This document shows positions 33,853 through 41,576 of a stretch of DNA of 64,000 nucleotides, one piece after another (position 1 is the stretch's first letter; each line of letters opens with the position of its first letter). The notes below the pieces were generated by a model. It was not told the origin of the DNA. It was given only the letters and a program-made list of their open reading frames with translations, and ran no database searches. The stretch comes from Alphaproteobacteria bacterium WMHbin7 (lineage in GTDB: Bacteria; Pseudomonadota; Alphaproteobacteria; Rhodospirillales; WMHbin7): the NCBI GenBank assembly GCA_002753155.1, contig PDZW01000007.1:51225-115224 (forward strand), given 5' to 3'. The position numbers and the translations under genes are program-made.

Positions 33853-34970
33853 CGGAGAACAGACTTCGGGTCGAATTGGGCGAGCGGTCCTACGACATCC
33901 TGGCCGGGCCGGGACTGATCGGGCGAGCAGGCTCCCTGATGGCTCCCCTTCTGGAGCGCCCGCGCGTTTTCGTCATTACCGACGCCAATGTCGCTCCACT
34001 CTATCTGGACCAACTTTCTCAATCGCTGTCCCAGGCGGGCATTGCCTTCGATGCGCATATTCTGCCTGCGGGCGAGGCGACCAAGGACTTTGCCCATCTG
34101 GAAAGCCTGCTCGACGTGCTTCTGGCGGCCAAGGCCGAACGCTTAACCACCCTGATTGCCCTGGGTGGCGGCGTGATCGGCGATCTGGTGGGCTTTGCTG
34201 CCGCCATTCTGCTGCGCGGCGTCCCCTTCATTCAAATTCCAACCACCCTGCTGGCCCAGGTCGACAGCTCGGTCGGCGGCAAGACGGGCATCAACACCAA
34301 ACGCGGCAAGAATCTGGTGGGCGCCTTTTATCAGCCGCGTCTGGTCCTGGCCGACACTGATGCCCTGACGACACTGCCCAAGCGCGAGCTGCTGGCCGGT
34401 TACGCCGAGGTGCTGAAATACGGTCTGATCGACGACGCTCCCTTCTTTTCCTGGCTGGAAGCCCATCACGCCGATGTGCTGGCCTTAAAGCCTCCGGCTA
34501 TTCTGCACGCCGTTCTGACCTCTTGCCGGGCCAAGGCCCGCATCGTGGGATTGGACGAACGCGAATCCGGTCTGCGCGCCCTCTTGAATCTTGGACACAC
34601 GTTCGGGCATGTCCTCGAAGCCGAAGTCGGCTATGACGGTCGCATGCTGCATGGCGAGGCCGTAGCGCTTGGCATGCAGATGGCCTTCGACCTGTCGGTC
34701 AGAATGGCTCTGGCGCCGCAGGAGGATGCATCGCGCCTGGCGGCCCATCTGTCAGCCGTCGGATTGCCCGTGCGTTTGCCCAGGCTGGCCGGACTCGACT
34801 GGAAGGCCGAGCGTCTTCTGGCCCATATGACGCAAGACAAGAAGGTCAAGGACGGCAAGGTCACCTTCGTTCTGGCCAAGGGCATCGGCAGAGCCTTTCT
34901 TGAGCGCGAGGTAACCGAGCAAGCCGTGCGCGCCTTGATGCAAGATGCCGTCGGGATGGCCGGATCGTGA
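33849..34970 (+). CDS. aroB: 3-dehydroquinate synthase
   Basis: A 373-residue enzyme that makes 3-dehydroquinate from DAHP, using NAD and a metal. Features: LPAGEATKDFAHLESLLD, ALGGGVIGDLVGFAAAILLRGVPFIQIPTTLLAQVDSSVGGKTGIN, the metal ligands around the middle Glu (YAEVLKYG) and NLGHTFGHVLEAE and HGEAVALGM histidines. It lies between aroK and the CorC-like gene, overlapping both by 4 bases, a translationally coupled arrangement common in Rhodospirillales. Confidence 0.97.
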   Translation: MTENRLRVELGERSYDILAGPGLIGRAGSLMAPLLERPRVFVITDANVAPLYLDQLSQSLSQAGIAFDAHILPAGEATKDFAHLESLLDVLLAAKAERLTTLIALGGGVIGDLVGFAAAILLRGVPFIQIPTTLLAQVDSSVGGKTGINTKRGKNLVGAFYQPRLVLADTDALTTLPKRELLAGYAEVLKYGLIDDAPFFSWLEAHHADVLALKPPAILHAVLTSCRAKARIVGLDERESGLRALLNLGHTFGHVLEAEVGYDGRMLHGEAVALGMQMAFDLSVRMALAPQEDASRLAAHLSAVGLPVRLPRLAGLDWKAERLLAHMTQDKKVKDGKVTFVLAKGIGRAFLEREVTEQAVRALMQDAVGMAGS

Positions 34971-36238
34971 CCCAACTCGATTGGATTTATCTGGGAATCA
35001 TTTTCGGGCTTCTGCTGCTCTCGGCGCTGTTTTCCTGCTCGGAAACAGCACTGACGGCGGTCAGCCGCCCCTTTATGCATCAGCTAGAGCAGGATGGCAG
35101 CAGACGCGCCCGCATCGTCAACCGGCTGGTGGCCAGAACGGACAGCTTCATCGGCTCCCTGCTTCTGGGCAACAATCTGGTCAACATCCTGGCCTCGGCT
35201 CTGGCAACCAGTGTGCTGATCGGCCTGTTCGGCGAGGCGGGTGTTGCCTATGCCACCGGGGTCATGACGGTGATCGTCGTCGTCTTCGGTGAAGCCCTGC
35301 CCAAAACCTATGCCATTACCCATGCCGACCGGGCCTCGCTATTTCTTGGCCCCTTTGTTCGAGCCGTCGTCATCCTGCTCTCGCCCATACAGCGCGTGAT
35401 GCAGGCCCTCGTCTGGGCTCTGCTGAATATCATGGGGGTGCGCCATTCCAAGCACGATATCGAGAAGGCGATGACCGAGCTTCGCGGCGCCATCGAAATT
35501 CACACCGAAGGCTCGGAAGAGGTCAAGCACGAGCGGGCCATGCTGAAAAGCATCCTGGAACTGGCCGATGTCGAAGTGGGCGAGATCATGACCCACCGCA
35601 AAAGCGCCTATACCGTTGATCTGGGCCAGCCCACCCAGACCATCGTCGAGCAGGTTCTGGCCAGCCCCTATACCCGCATCCCTCTTTGGAAGGGCAATTC
35701 CGACAATATTGTCGGCGTATTGCACGCCAAGGACATGCTGCGCGCCCTCAATCAGCAAAGGGGCGACGCATCGGGACTTGATCTAGAGAAACTGTCCTCG
35801 ACTCCCTGGTTCGTACCCGACGCCACCTCTCTGCTTGACCAGTTGCAGGCCTTTCGCGACCGCCATGAGCATTTCGCGCTGGTGGTTGACGAATACGGCG
35901 CCCTGATGGGCGTGGTGACGCTGGAAGACATCATCGAGGAAATCGTGGGCGATATCGCCGATGAACATGATGTTGCCGTGGCAGGCGTGCGCGTCCAGGC
36001 GGATGGATCATTTATCGCCAACGGGCAGGTGACGCTGCGCGATCTTAACCGCGAATTCGAATGGCGCCTGCCCGACGATCAGGCATCGACCCTGGCCGGT
36101 CTTATCTTGTTCGAATCAAGACGTATCCCCGAAGCCGGACAAGTCTTTCGATTCCATGGCTTTCGCTTTGAAATCCTGCGCCGCCACAAGAACCAGATCG
36201 CCCTGGTGCGCGTGACCCCGCCCAAGCTGGAAGCCTGA
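34967..36238 (+). CDS. CNNM/CorC-HlyC family membrane protein with CBS domains
   Basis: A 423-residue protein with an N-terminal CNNM (DUF21) membrane domain of about four spans (LGIIFGLLLLSALFSCSETALTAVSR is the family opening). A CBS pair follows at about residues 200-330 (IMTHRKSAYTVD, then LVVDEYGALMGVVTLEDIIEEIVGDI), with a CorC_HlyC C-terminal domain to the end. Such proteins are magnesium/cobalt efflux-related. The GTG start overlaps the aroB stop codon. Confidence 0.9.
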   Translation: MTQLDWIYLGIIFGLLLLSALFSCSETALTAVSRPFMHQLEQDGSRRARIVNRLVARTDSFIGSLLLGNNLVNILASALATSVLIGLFGEAGVAYATGVMTVIVVVFGEALPKTYAITHADRASLFLGPFVRAVVILLSPIQRVMQALVWALLNIMGVRHSKHDIEKAMTELRGAIEIHTEGSEEVKHERAMLKSILELADVEVGEIMTHRKSAYTVDLGQPTQTIVEQVLASPYTRIPLWKGNSDNIVGVLHAKDMLRALNQQRGDASGLDLEKLSSTPWFVPDATSLLDQLQAFRDRHEHFALVVDEYGALMGVVTLEDIIEEIVGDIADEHDVAVAGVRVQADGSFIANGQVTLRDLNREFEWRLPDDQASTLAGLILFESRRIPEAGQVFRFHGFRFEILRRHKNQIALVRVTPPKLEA

Positions 36239-36331
36239 GTTCTTGCATTAATTTTAGGGCTATTGTGCCGTTGCAGCCCTCTGGTCCACCTCCCATATGC
36301 AGAGTAACCGAGTTTAGGAGGGGAGGATTCC

Positions 36332-36781
36332 ATGCCTGCTCGCATCATTCCAGACATCGTTGCCCTTGGCACGGTGCATTCGATCTCCGAAAAAGCCAGT
36401 GTCCGCGAAGCGGCGCGCCTGATGTCCGAAAAGTCCATCGGCTGCCTGGTCATTCTAGGCGGCAGCCAGTTGAAGGGCATCATCACCGAGCGCGACATTC
36501 TGTTCCGCGTGGTCGCTCCGGGATTGGATGCCGATTCAACCCCCGTTTCTCAAGTCATGACGTCGCGCGTGACAACCGTCGCCCCCGATGAAACCTCGGA
36601 TCAGGCCTTGATGCGCATGCAGGAAGGCGGTTTTCGCCATCTGCCGGTCGCCAAGGACGGCCAGATTCTCGGCATGGTGTCGGTGCGCGACCTTTATGCC
36701 GCATCCCTTGGCGCCTGCGAGATCGAGTTGAAGGAATGCACCACCTACATTCACGGTGAGCCTTACGGCGCTGCGCACTAG
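36332..36781 (+). CDS. CBS-domain protein
   Basis: A 149-residue protein made of one CBS pair: VHSISEKASVREAARLMSEKSIGCLVIL, then ITERDILFRVV and a second unit with VTTVAPDETSDQALMRMQEGGFRHLPV and LGMVSVRDLY. CBS pairs bind adenine nucleotides and report energy state to partner proteins; the partner is unknown. The ribosome site AGGAGGGGAGG is strong. It is a separate gene 93 bases after the CorC-like gene. Confidence 0.9.
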   Translation: MPARIIPDIVALGTVHSISEKASVREAARLMSEKSIGCLVILGGSQLKGIITERDILFRVVAPGLDADSTPVSQVMTSRVTTVAPDETSDQALMRMQEGGFRHLPVAKDGQILGMVSVRDLYAASLGACEIELKECTTYIHGEPYGAAH

Positions 36782-36793
36782 CGGATACATGTC

Positions 36794-36826
36794 TTCAATC
36801 GGAGCCGCATTGTGGCTCCGATTGAA
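36794..36826 (+). terminator. Perfect 13-bp inverted repeat after the CBS gene
   Basis: TTCAATCGGAGCC (36794-36806), loop GCATTGT, GGCTCCGATTGAA (36814-36826). It starts 13 bases after the CBS stop codon. It is followed by TCTCTGCCGTTTCT, only weakly T-rich. Probably a terminator. Confidence 0.7.
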
Positions 36827-36950
36827 TCTCTGCCGTTTCTGTCCTGGTGAACGATGGTGCGCAAGCGCCCAGTCGCCGTGTTGGCTGGTGGGTGTCTGTG
36901 GGTACTCGTTAGCGCGGCATTTCCGCCACCCCACACCGAGTCCCGCCGTG

Positions 36951-36976
36951 CATCTGGCGAGTTGCCTCGCCAGATG
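36951..36976. repeat. 11-bp inverted repeat in the CBS-rpoH intergenic region
   Basis: CATCTGGCGAG-TTGC-CTCGCCAGATG is a perfect stem with a 4-base loop, 35 bases after the rpoH stop codon on the minus strand. It may help end the rpoH message. The remaining 180 bases between the CBS gene and rpoH hold no gene that I can see. Confidence 0.6.
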
Positions 36977-37010
36977 GCAGCGCGGGCGGTTTCCCGTATG
37001 ATTGCCGGGA

Positions 37011-37883
37011 TCAGGCCGTTGCCTCGGCCCTGAGGACGGATTTCTGCACCTTCTCAAAGGCGCGCATCTCGATCTGTCTTACCCGTTCGCGCGAGATGGC
37101 AAAGCGTTGGGACAGTTCCTCCAGCGTCGCCGGCTCGTCTTTCAAGCGTCTTTCCGCGAAGATAATGCGTTCGCGCTCGCCCAACCCCGTCATGGCTCCG
37201 CCCAGAAGCTGGCGGCGTTGCTGAGACACCTGATTCTCGGCCAGCGCTTCTTCTTGGTTGGTGGTGTCATCTTCCAGAAATTCCATCCACTCGCCCTCGC
37301 CCTCGGTTCGCATGGGGGCATTCAGGGAATGATCTGGGCCAGCCAGGCGGCGGTTCATCTGCACGACCTCGTCTTCGGTGACCGCCAGTTTATGGGCGAT
37401 GATCTTGACCTGATCGGGATGCAGATCGCCTTCCTCCAGCGCTTGCATGCGGCTTTTCATGCGCCTCAGGTTGAAGAACAGCTTCTTCTGGGCTGCCGTG
37501 GTGCCCATCTTCACCAGGGACCAGGAATGCAGGATGAATTCCTGTATGGCGGCGCGCACCCACCACATGGCGTAGGTGGAAAGCCTGAAGCCCTTTTCCG
37601 GATCGAAGCGCTTTACGGCCTGCATCATGCCCAGATTGCCTTCGGCGATCAGTTCGCCCAAAGGCAGGCCATAGCCGCGATATCCCATGGCGATCTTGGC
37701 CACAAGGCGCAGATGGCTGGTGATCAGCCGGTGAGCGGCTTCCTGGTCGCCCGTTTCGCGATAACTTTTGGACAACATATATTCTTCCTCAGGCGCAAGC
37801 ATGGGGAAGCGGCGGATGTCTTGGAGATAGCGGCTGAGATTGCCCTCAGGCGCCAATGGCAGACGGACAGCGGTCGCGTTCAT
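37011..37883 (-). CDS. rpoH: RNA polymerase heat-shock sigma factor RpoH (sigma-32)
   Basis: A 290-residue sigma factor. Region 2 reads RLITSHLRLVAKIAMGYRGYGLPLGELIAEGNLGMMQAVKRFDPEKGFRLSTYAMWWVRAAIQEFIL; the RpoH box follows (WSLVKMGTTAAQKKLFFNLRR), which separates RpoH from other sigma-70 relatives. Region 4 holds FAISRERVRQIEMRAFEKVQ. The ATG at 37883 has AGGAG 9 bases upstream; an upstream reading of eight codons is less likely. Transcribes chaperone and protease genes under heat stress. Lies in the same direction as rluD, 84 bases downstream of it. Confidence 0.96.
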   Translation of the reverse strand: MNATAVRLPLAPEGNLSRYLQDIRRFPMLAPEEEYMLSKSYRETGDQEAAHRLITSHLRLVAKIAMGYRGYGLPLGELIAEGNLGMMQAVKRFDPEKGFRLSTYAMWWVRAAIQEFILHSWSLVKMGTTAAQKKLFFNLRRMKSRMQALEEGDLHPDQVKIIAHKLAVTEDEVVQMNRRLAGPDHSLNAPMRTEGEGEWMEFLEDDTTNQEEALAENQVSQQRRQLLGGAMTGLGERERIIFAERRLKDEPATLEELSQRFAISRERVRQIEMRAFEKVQKSVLRAEATA

Positions 37884-37967
37884 GATCAGGTACTCCTTCC
37901 CGCACATCGGAGGCCTTGATCTGCGCCCCCTTATTAACCAAGTGCTGAGGTCAGGATTATCTGCTTT

Positions 37968-38948
37968 TTAGTCTTTGTCTAGATTTAATATCAGTTCATT
38001 GAAATCCTGTGGATCATCTGCATAAAATTTTAGATAATTTCCATCGATCGGATGGTAAAACCCAAGCTGGAAGGCATGCAATGCCTGTCGGGGAAAGGCT
38101 TGAAGTTGCAAACGATTCTCGTCTGGCAGATTTTTAAGACGAACGCCTCGGGTCTTGCCGCCATAGACCGGATCCCCCACCAACGCATGTCCGGCATGCG
38201 CGAAATGCACGCGAATTTGGTGGGTTCGCCCGGTCTCCAGGCGGCATTCGGCCAGACTGACGGCCCCCTTCCAACTCTTCAGGACCTTATATCTTGTCAG
38301 GGCCGATCTTCCCCGGCCCTCGGGAACTACGGCCATGCGGGTGCGGTGTTTTGGGTCGCGACCGATTTCCCCTGAAAACTGGCCGATGGGGGGGATGGGC
38401 ACACCCCAGATCAGGGCACGATAGGCCCTTTCGATGTCGTGGGCCGCAAAAAGTCGGGCCAATCCGCGATGCGCCGCGTCCGTTTTGGCCGCTACCAGAA
38501 GGCCGCTGGTTTCCTTGTCCAGGCGATGCACGATGCCTGGCCGCTTGACGCCGCCGATACCGGACAGGCTGTCGCCGCAATGGGCGATCAGGGCATTGAC
38601 CAGGGTTTGATCAAGATTGCCCGGCGCCGGATGAACAACCAGCCCGGGCGGCTTGTTCACGATGATCAGATGGGCATCCTCATAGCGGACATCCAGGGCA
38701 ATCGGTTGGCCCAGGGGTCTTGCCGGTTCGGGCTCGGGCAAGTCAATCGAGAAGGCAACCCCTGGTTTGACCACTGCCGAGGGGTCGGTTATGGTCAGCC
38801 CGTCCTGGCTGACCTGCCCGGTGGTGATCAGAGCCTTCAGGCGCGAGCGCGACAGGGCGGGCACCGCCTGGGCCAGCCACTTGTCAAGCCGGATACCCGA
38901 CTCCTCCAAAGAGGTGGCGGGCAGGGTGATGCGGGTTGTTTCGGTCAT
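37968..38948 (-). CDS. rluD: 23S rRNA pseudouridine synthase RluD
   Basis: A 326-residue RluA/RluD-type enzyme. It has an N-terminal S4 RNA-binding domain (RLDKWLAQAVPALSRSRLKALITTGQVSQDG) and the catalytic domain with GIVHRLDKETSGLLVAAKTD (the catalytic Asp), EYR-like AYRALIWG, GRTHQIRVHFAHAGHALVGDPVYG. RluD modifies helix 69 of 23S rRNA. Its neighbour rpoH follows in the same direction, a conserved arrangement in alphaproteobacteria. Divergent from the DUF6476-like gene. Confidence 0.94.
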   Translation of the reverse strand: MTETTRITLPATSLEESGIRLDKWLAQAVPALSRSRLKALITTGQVSQDGLTITDPSAVVKPGVAFSIDLPEPEPARPLGQPIALDVRYEDAHLIIVNKPPGLVVHPAPGNLDQTLVNALIAHCGDSLSGIGGVKRPGIVHRLDKETSGLLVAAKTDAAHRGLARLFAAHDIERAYRALIWGVPIPPIGQFSGEIGRDPKHRTRMAVVPEGRGRSALTRYKVLKSWKGAVSLAECRLETGRTHQIRVHFAHAGHALVGDPVYGGKTRGVRLKNLPDENRLQLQAFPRQALHAFQLGFYHPIDGNYLKFYADDPQDFNELILNLDKD

Positions 38949-38985
38949 TCAAGGTCGCAGTCTAGCGCAAGGAAATTTGAAAAGC

Positions 38986-39363
38986 ATGAATATCACGGTT
39001 CTCAAATCCGTCGCCATCGGCCTTGGCTTCATGATTTTGGGCGGGTTGGTGCTCTTGGGTTATGGCGTGGTGCAACAGGTCGGCAAGCTGAAGGGGGGCA
39101 AGGAAACGCCCTCTGCCGTGGCTTCGGCTCCAGACTCGCTGAAACCCTTTGGCGTCCTGGAATTGCAAGAACCGGCGGGAACGGAAATTCTGGAAATGGC
39201 CACGGGGTCGGGGCGTCTGTTCCTGCGCCTTGGCGGGGGCGGAAGGGCCGAGCGCATCACCGTGCTGGATTCGCAGACTAACGATATCCTGGGCACCATC
39301 GCCGTCGTGCCCTCGGCACCGGCTGCATCCGCAGCACCCGCAGCAACGCCGCCCGAGAAGTGA
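38986..39363 (+). CDS. Single-span membrane protein, DUF6476-like
   Basis: A 125-residue protein with a membrane helix at about residues 10-32 (IGLGFMILGGLVLLGYGVV) and a periplasmic domain of short beta strands (FGVLELQEPAGTEILEMATGSGRLFLRLGG and RITVLDSQTNDILGTI), ending in a Pro/Ala-rich tail. This resembles DUF6476, small membrane proteins beside rluD in alphaproteobacteria. The ATG at 38986 was chosen because the helix follows directly; the longer reading enters rluD antisense. It overlaps the JAMM protease gene by 4 bases (GTGA). Confidence 0.65.
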   Translation: MNITVLKSVAIGLGFMILGGLVLLGYGVVQQVGKLKGGKETPSAVASAPDSLKPFGVLELQEPAGTEILEMATGSGRLFLRLGGGGRAERITVLDSQTNDILGTIAVVPSAPAASAAPAATPPEK

Positions 39364-39809
39364 TCCGGCTTAAACCTGCTCAAGCGGTCTTGTTGCGCCG
39401 TCTCGCCGAGGCGGCCCATCCCAAGGAATGTTGTGGCCTTCTGATCGGCCGACGGCTTGAAGCGGCCACGCAAGTCGACGAAATCCGACCCTGTAGGAAT
39501 CTGCTGGATAAGGAGTGCCAGGACCGCTTCGAGATCGATCCCACCGACCGTTTTGCCGCCATGCGCCAGGCCAGGGCCATGGGCCGCGAGATCGTGGGGC
39601 ACTACCACGCGCATCCCCAGGGTCCGGCCAGGCCTTCCGAAACCGATCGCGGCATGATGTATGAGCCCGAACTGATCTGGCTGATCATCGGCATGCAAAA
39701 GGGACAGGTTGAGGGGATCGCCGCCTTTCGGCCCAATACAGAGGCTGGCGACTTCGATGCTGTACTACTTGTCATCGAGGCTCCGGACGATCAGAATTCC
39801 CCATCATGA
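39360..39809 (+). CDS. JAMM/MPN+ metalloprotease-like protein
   Basis: A 149-residue protein with the complete JAMM zinc motif: an upstream Glu in HPKECCGLLIGR and HAHPQGPARPSETD (HxH-x10-D, near residue 82). Bacterial JAMM enzymes of this size cleave C-terminal extensions from ubiquitin-like sulfur carriers or open thiazolidine-type rings in sulfur metabolism (Mec/QbsD type). The substrate here is unknown; no ThiS/MoaD-like protein is encoded nearby. The GTG start overlaps the previous stop codon, and its own stop overlaps the CitE-like gene (ATGA). Confidence 0.85.
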   Translation: MIRLKPAQAVLLRRLAEAAHPKECCGLLIGRRLEAATQVDEIRPCRNLLDKECQDRFEIDPTDRFAAMRQARAMGREIVGHYHAHPQGPARPSETDRGMMYEPELIWLIIGMQKGQVEGIAAFRPNTEAGDFDAVLLVIEAPDDQNSPS

Positions 39810-40678
39810 TGACTTCTGTTCTTCTTCGCCCTAGGCGCAGTGTGCTCTACATGCCGGCCAGCAACGCCCGCGCACTGGATAAGGCGCGCACGCTGCCAGC
39901 CGATGGTTTGATCTTCGATCTTGAGGATTCCGTAGCACCCGAGGCCAAGGAAACGGCGCGCAGGCAAGCCATCGCCGCTCTGGCCGAGGGCGGTTATGGT
40001 GACCGTGACTTGATCCTCAGGGTCAATGCGCTTTCAACCCCCTGGGGGCTTGACGATCTGAAGGCGGCGGCCCTGTCGAAAGCCCATGCCGTGCTGTTGC
40101 CCAAGGTGGAGACGGCCAAACAGGTGCAGGAGGCCGAGGCGCTGTTGAGCAATCGCGATATCGCTCTTTGGTGCATGATCGAGACACCCAGGGGCGTTCT
40201 TGCCGCAGGCGAGATCGCCCAATCCTCGGCCCGCCTTGGCGCCTTCGTCATGGGAACGTCCGATCTGGCCAAGGATCTGCGCTGTGCCCATACGCCGGAC
40301 CGGACCGCACTCCTGACCAGCTTAGGCTTGGTGCTTCTGGCGGCGCGCGCCCATGGGCTGGCCTGCCTGGACGGGGTGCATCTCGATTTGAATGACGAGG
40401 AGGGTTTTGAATCCGCCTGCCGCCAGGGCCGCGAAATGGGCTTTGACGGCAAGACGCTGATCCATCCCAAAACCATCGATGCCGCCAACCGCATCTTTGC
40501 GCCCAGCGAACATGAAATCATTGAGGCCAAGAGAATTTGTGCCGCCTTCGAGGCGGCCCAAGCTGAAGGAAAGGGCGTTACACTGGTCGATGGCCGACTG
40601 GTCGAGCATCTGCATGTCGTCCAGGCCAAACGTCTTCTGGCTGTGATGGATGTCATAGAGGCAGGCCGGAAGGCGTGA
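39806..40678 (+). CDS. CitE/HpcH-type CoA ester lyase
   Basis: A 290-residue TIM-barrel enzyme of the HpcH/HpaI family. Features: RRSVLYMPASNARALDKA, DGLIFDLEDSVAPEAKE (metal and phosphate site), LPKVET, CMIETPRGVLAAGEIA, MGTSDLAKDLR and DGKTLIHPKTIDAANRIFAP. These are shared by citrate lyase beta subunit, malyl-CoA/citramalyl-CoA lyases and malyl-CoA thioesterases, which cannot be separated by eye. No citD/citF is nearby, so it is a stand-alone CitE-like protein, last gene of a coupled trio. Confidence 0.88.
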   Translation: MMTSVLLRPRRSVLYMPASNARALDKARTLPADGLIFDLEDSVAPEAKETARRQAIAALAEGGYGDRDLILRVNALSTPWGLDDLKAAALSKAHAVLLPKVETAKQVQEAEALLSNRDIALWCMIETPRGVLAAGEIAQSSARLGAFVMGTSDLAKDLRCAHTPDRTALLTSLGLVLLAARAHGLACLDGVHLDLNDEEGFESACRQGREMGFDGKTLIHPKTIDAANRIFAPSEHEIIEAKRICAAFEAAQAEGKGVTLVDGRLVEHLHVVQAKRLLAVMDVIEAGRKA

Positions 40679-40714
40679 AACAATCGCCCTGCGGACTCTG
40701 AATATGCGGCGGAA

Positions 40715-40749
40715 GTGATATGCCCCTTCTCTCGTGCAAGAGGGGTCAC
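40715..40749 (+). terminator. Imperfect hairpin after the CitE-like gene
   Basis: GTGA...CCCCTT pairs with AGAGGGG...TCAC around a CTCGTGCA loop, 37 bases after the stop codon. No T-run. A TTGACA -35-like hexamer at 40754-40759 lies just after it and may belong to the next operon. Confidence 0.4.
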
Positions 40750-40835
40750 ATTCTTGACATATTGTTTCTGTTACCCTTGAGATCGTATTTTTCTAGGATA
40801 ACTTCGTGGCAATGGGGACTTTGGGGAGATCGGCA

Positions 40836-41576
40836 ATGGCTGGAAATCTGCACGGGTGCTTAAGGCGCCTGATTGTCGCTGCGGTCTGTCTGTTGGCGCC
40901 GCCCGCCTTGGCCTCGGGCGAACTGGTGGTCATTTCCATCGAAGGCAGCATTCTGGGGGTCAAGGAAGGACAGATGATCGCCCCCGGAAAACAACTGACA
41001 CTCCCGCCTGCGTCAACCTTGCGTCTGCTTTCGTCTGCGGGCAAGGTGACAATGTTGAAGGGGCCCTTCTCGGGCGCGCTTCCCGGTGCCGAGGATGTTA
41101 GGGCAGATACGACGGGAGAGAGCCAAGACATCACCAAGCTGGCGCAGTTTCTGACCGAGCGCCCGAAGGCGACGACGGCGCTGGGTACGATGCGCTCGCT
41201 TGGTCCTTCGAAGCAAGCACAGGGGGCAAAAGACCCCTGGTTGATCATCGCCGGTCAAAGCGGCGAGCAGTGCGCTCGCCCACCCAAAACCGAACTGTGG
41301 CGCAAGAATGCAAAGGCCGACGAAACGCTGATCTTGCAATCCAAGGAAGGCATTTCGGCCAAGTTCACCTGGCCCGCCGGAAAGAACAGCCTGGAATTGG
41401 CCCGCGAGTTTGCCCTTGACGGCGAGACGGTGCAGGTGACGCTGGGCAAGCGCAAGAGTGCGATCACGCTTCATCTGCTCCCCATGTGGCTCAACAATCA
41501 CTTCGAGATCGTCAACTGGATGATCAAGAAGGATTGTCGCCGTCAGGCCGATCATTATCTAAGCCTGCTGCAGTGA
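40836..41576 (+). CDS. Exported FecR-like protein coupled to a cyclase
   Basis: A 246-residue protein with a signal peptide (LRRLIVAAVCLLAPPALASG). The first part of the mature chain (VISIEGSILGVKEGQMIAPGKQL, then STLRLLSSAGKVTMLKGPFSG) looks like the beta-helical unit of FecR-type sensor domains. The C-terminal half (about 130-246) is probably a separate beta domain with two cysteines. The ATG at 40836 has GGGGAG 7 bases ahead. The stop codon overlaps the GTG start of a CHASE2 cyclase, so this protein may be its periplasmic partner. FecR-like and CHASE2 proteins are known to co-occur. Confidence 0.72.
   Translation: MAGNLHGCLRRLIVAAVCLLAPPALASGELVVISIEGSILGVKEGQMIAPGKQLTLPPASTLRLLSSAGKVTMLKGPFSGALPGAEDVRADTTGESQDITKLAQFLTERPKATTALGTMRSLGPSKQAQGAKDPWLIIAGQSGEQCARPPKTELWRKNAKADETLILQSKEGISAKFTWPAGKNSLELAREFALDGETVQVTLGKRKSAITLHLLPMWLNNHFEIVNWMIKKDCRRQADHYLSLLQ

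Noticed and set aside
40715..40749. A CRP-like site (GTGA...TCAC) before the FecR-like/CHASE2 operon
   Set aside because: The half sites are 27 bases apart, not 6; they are the base of a hairpin.
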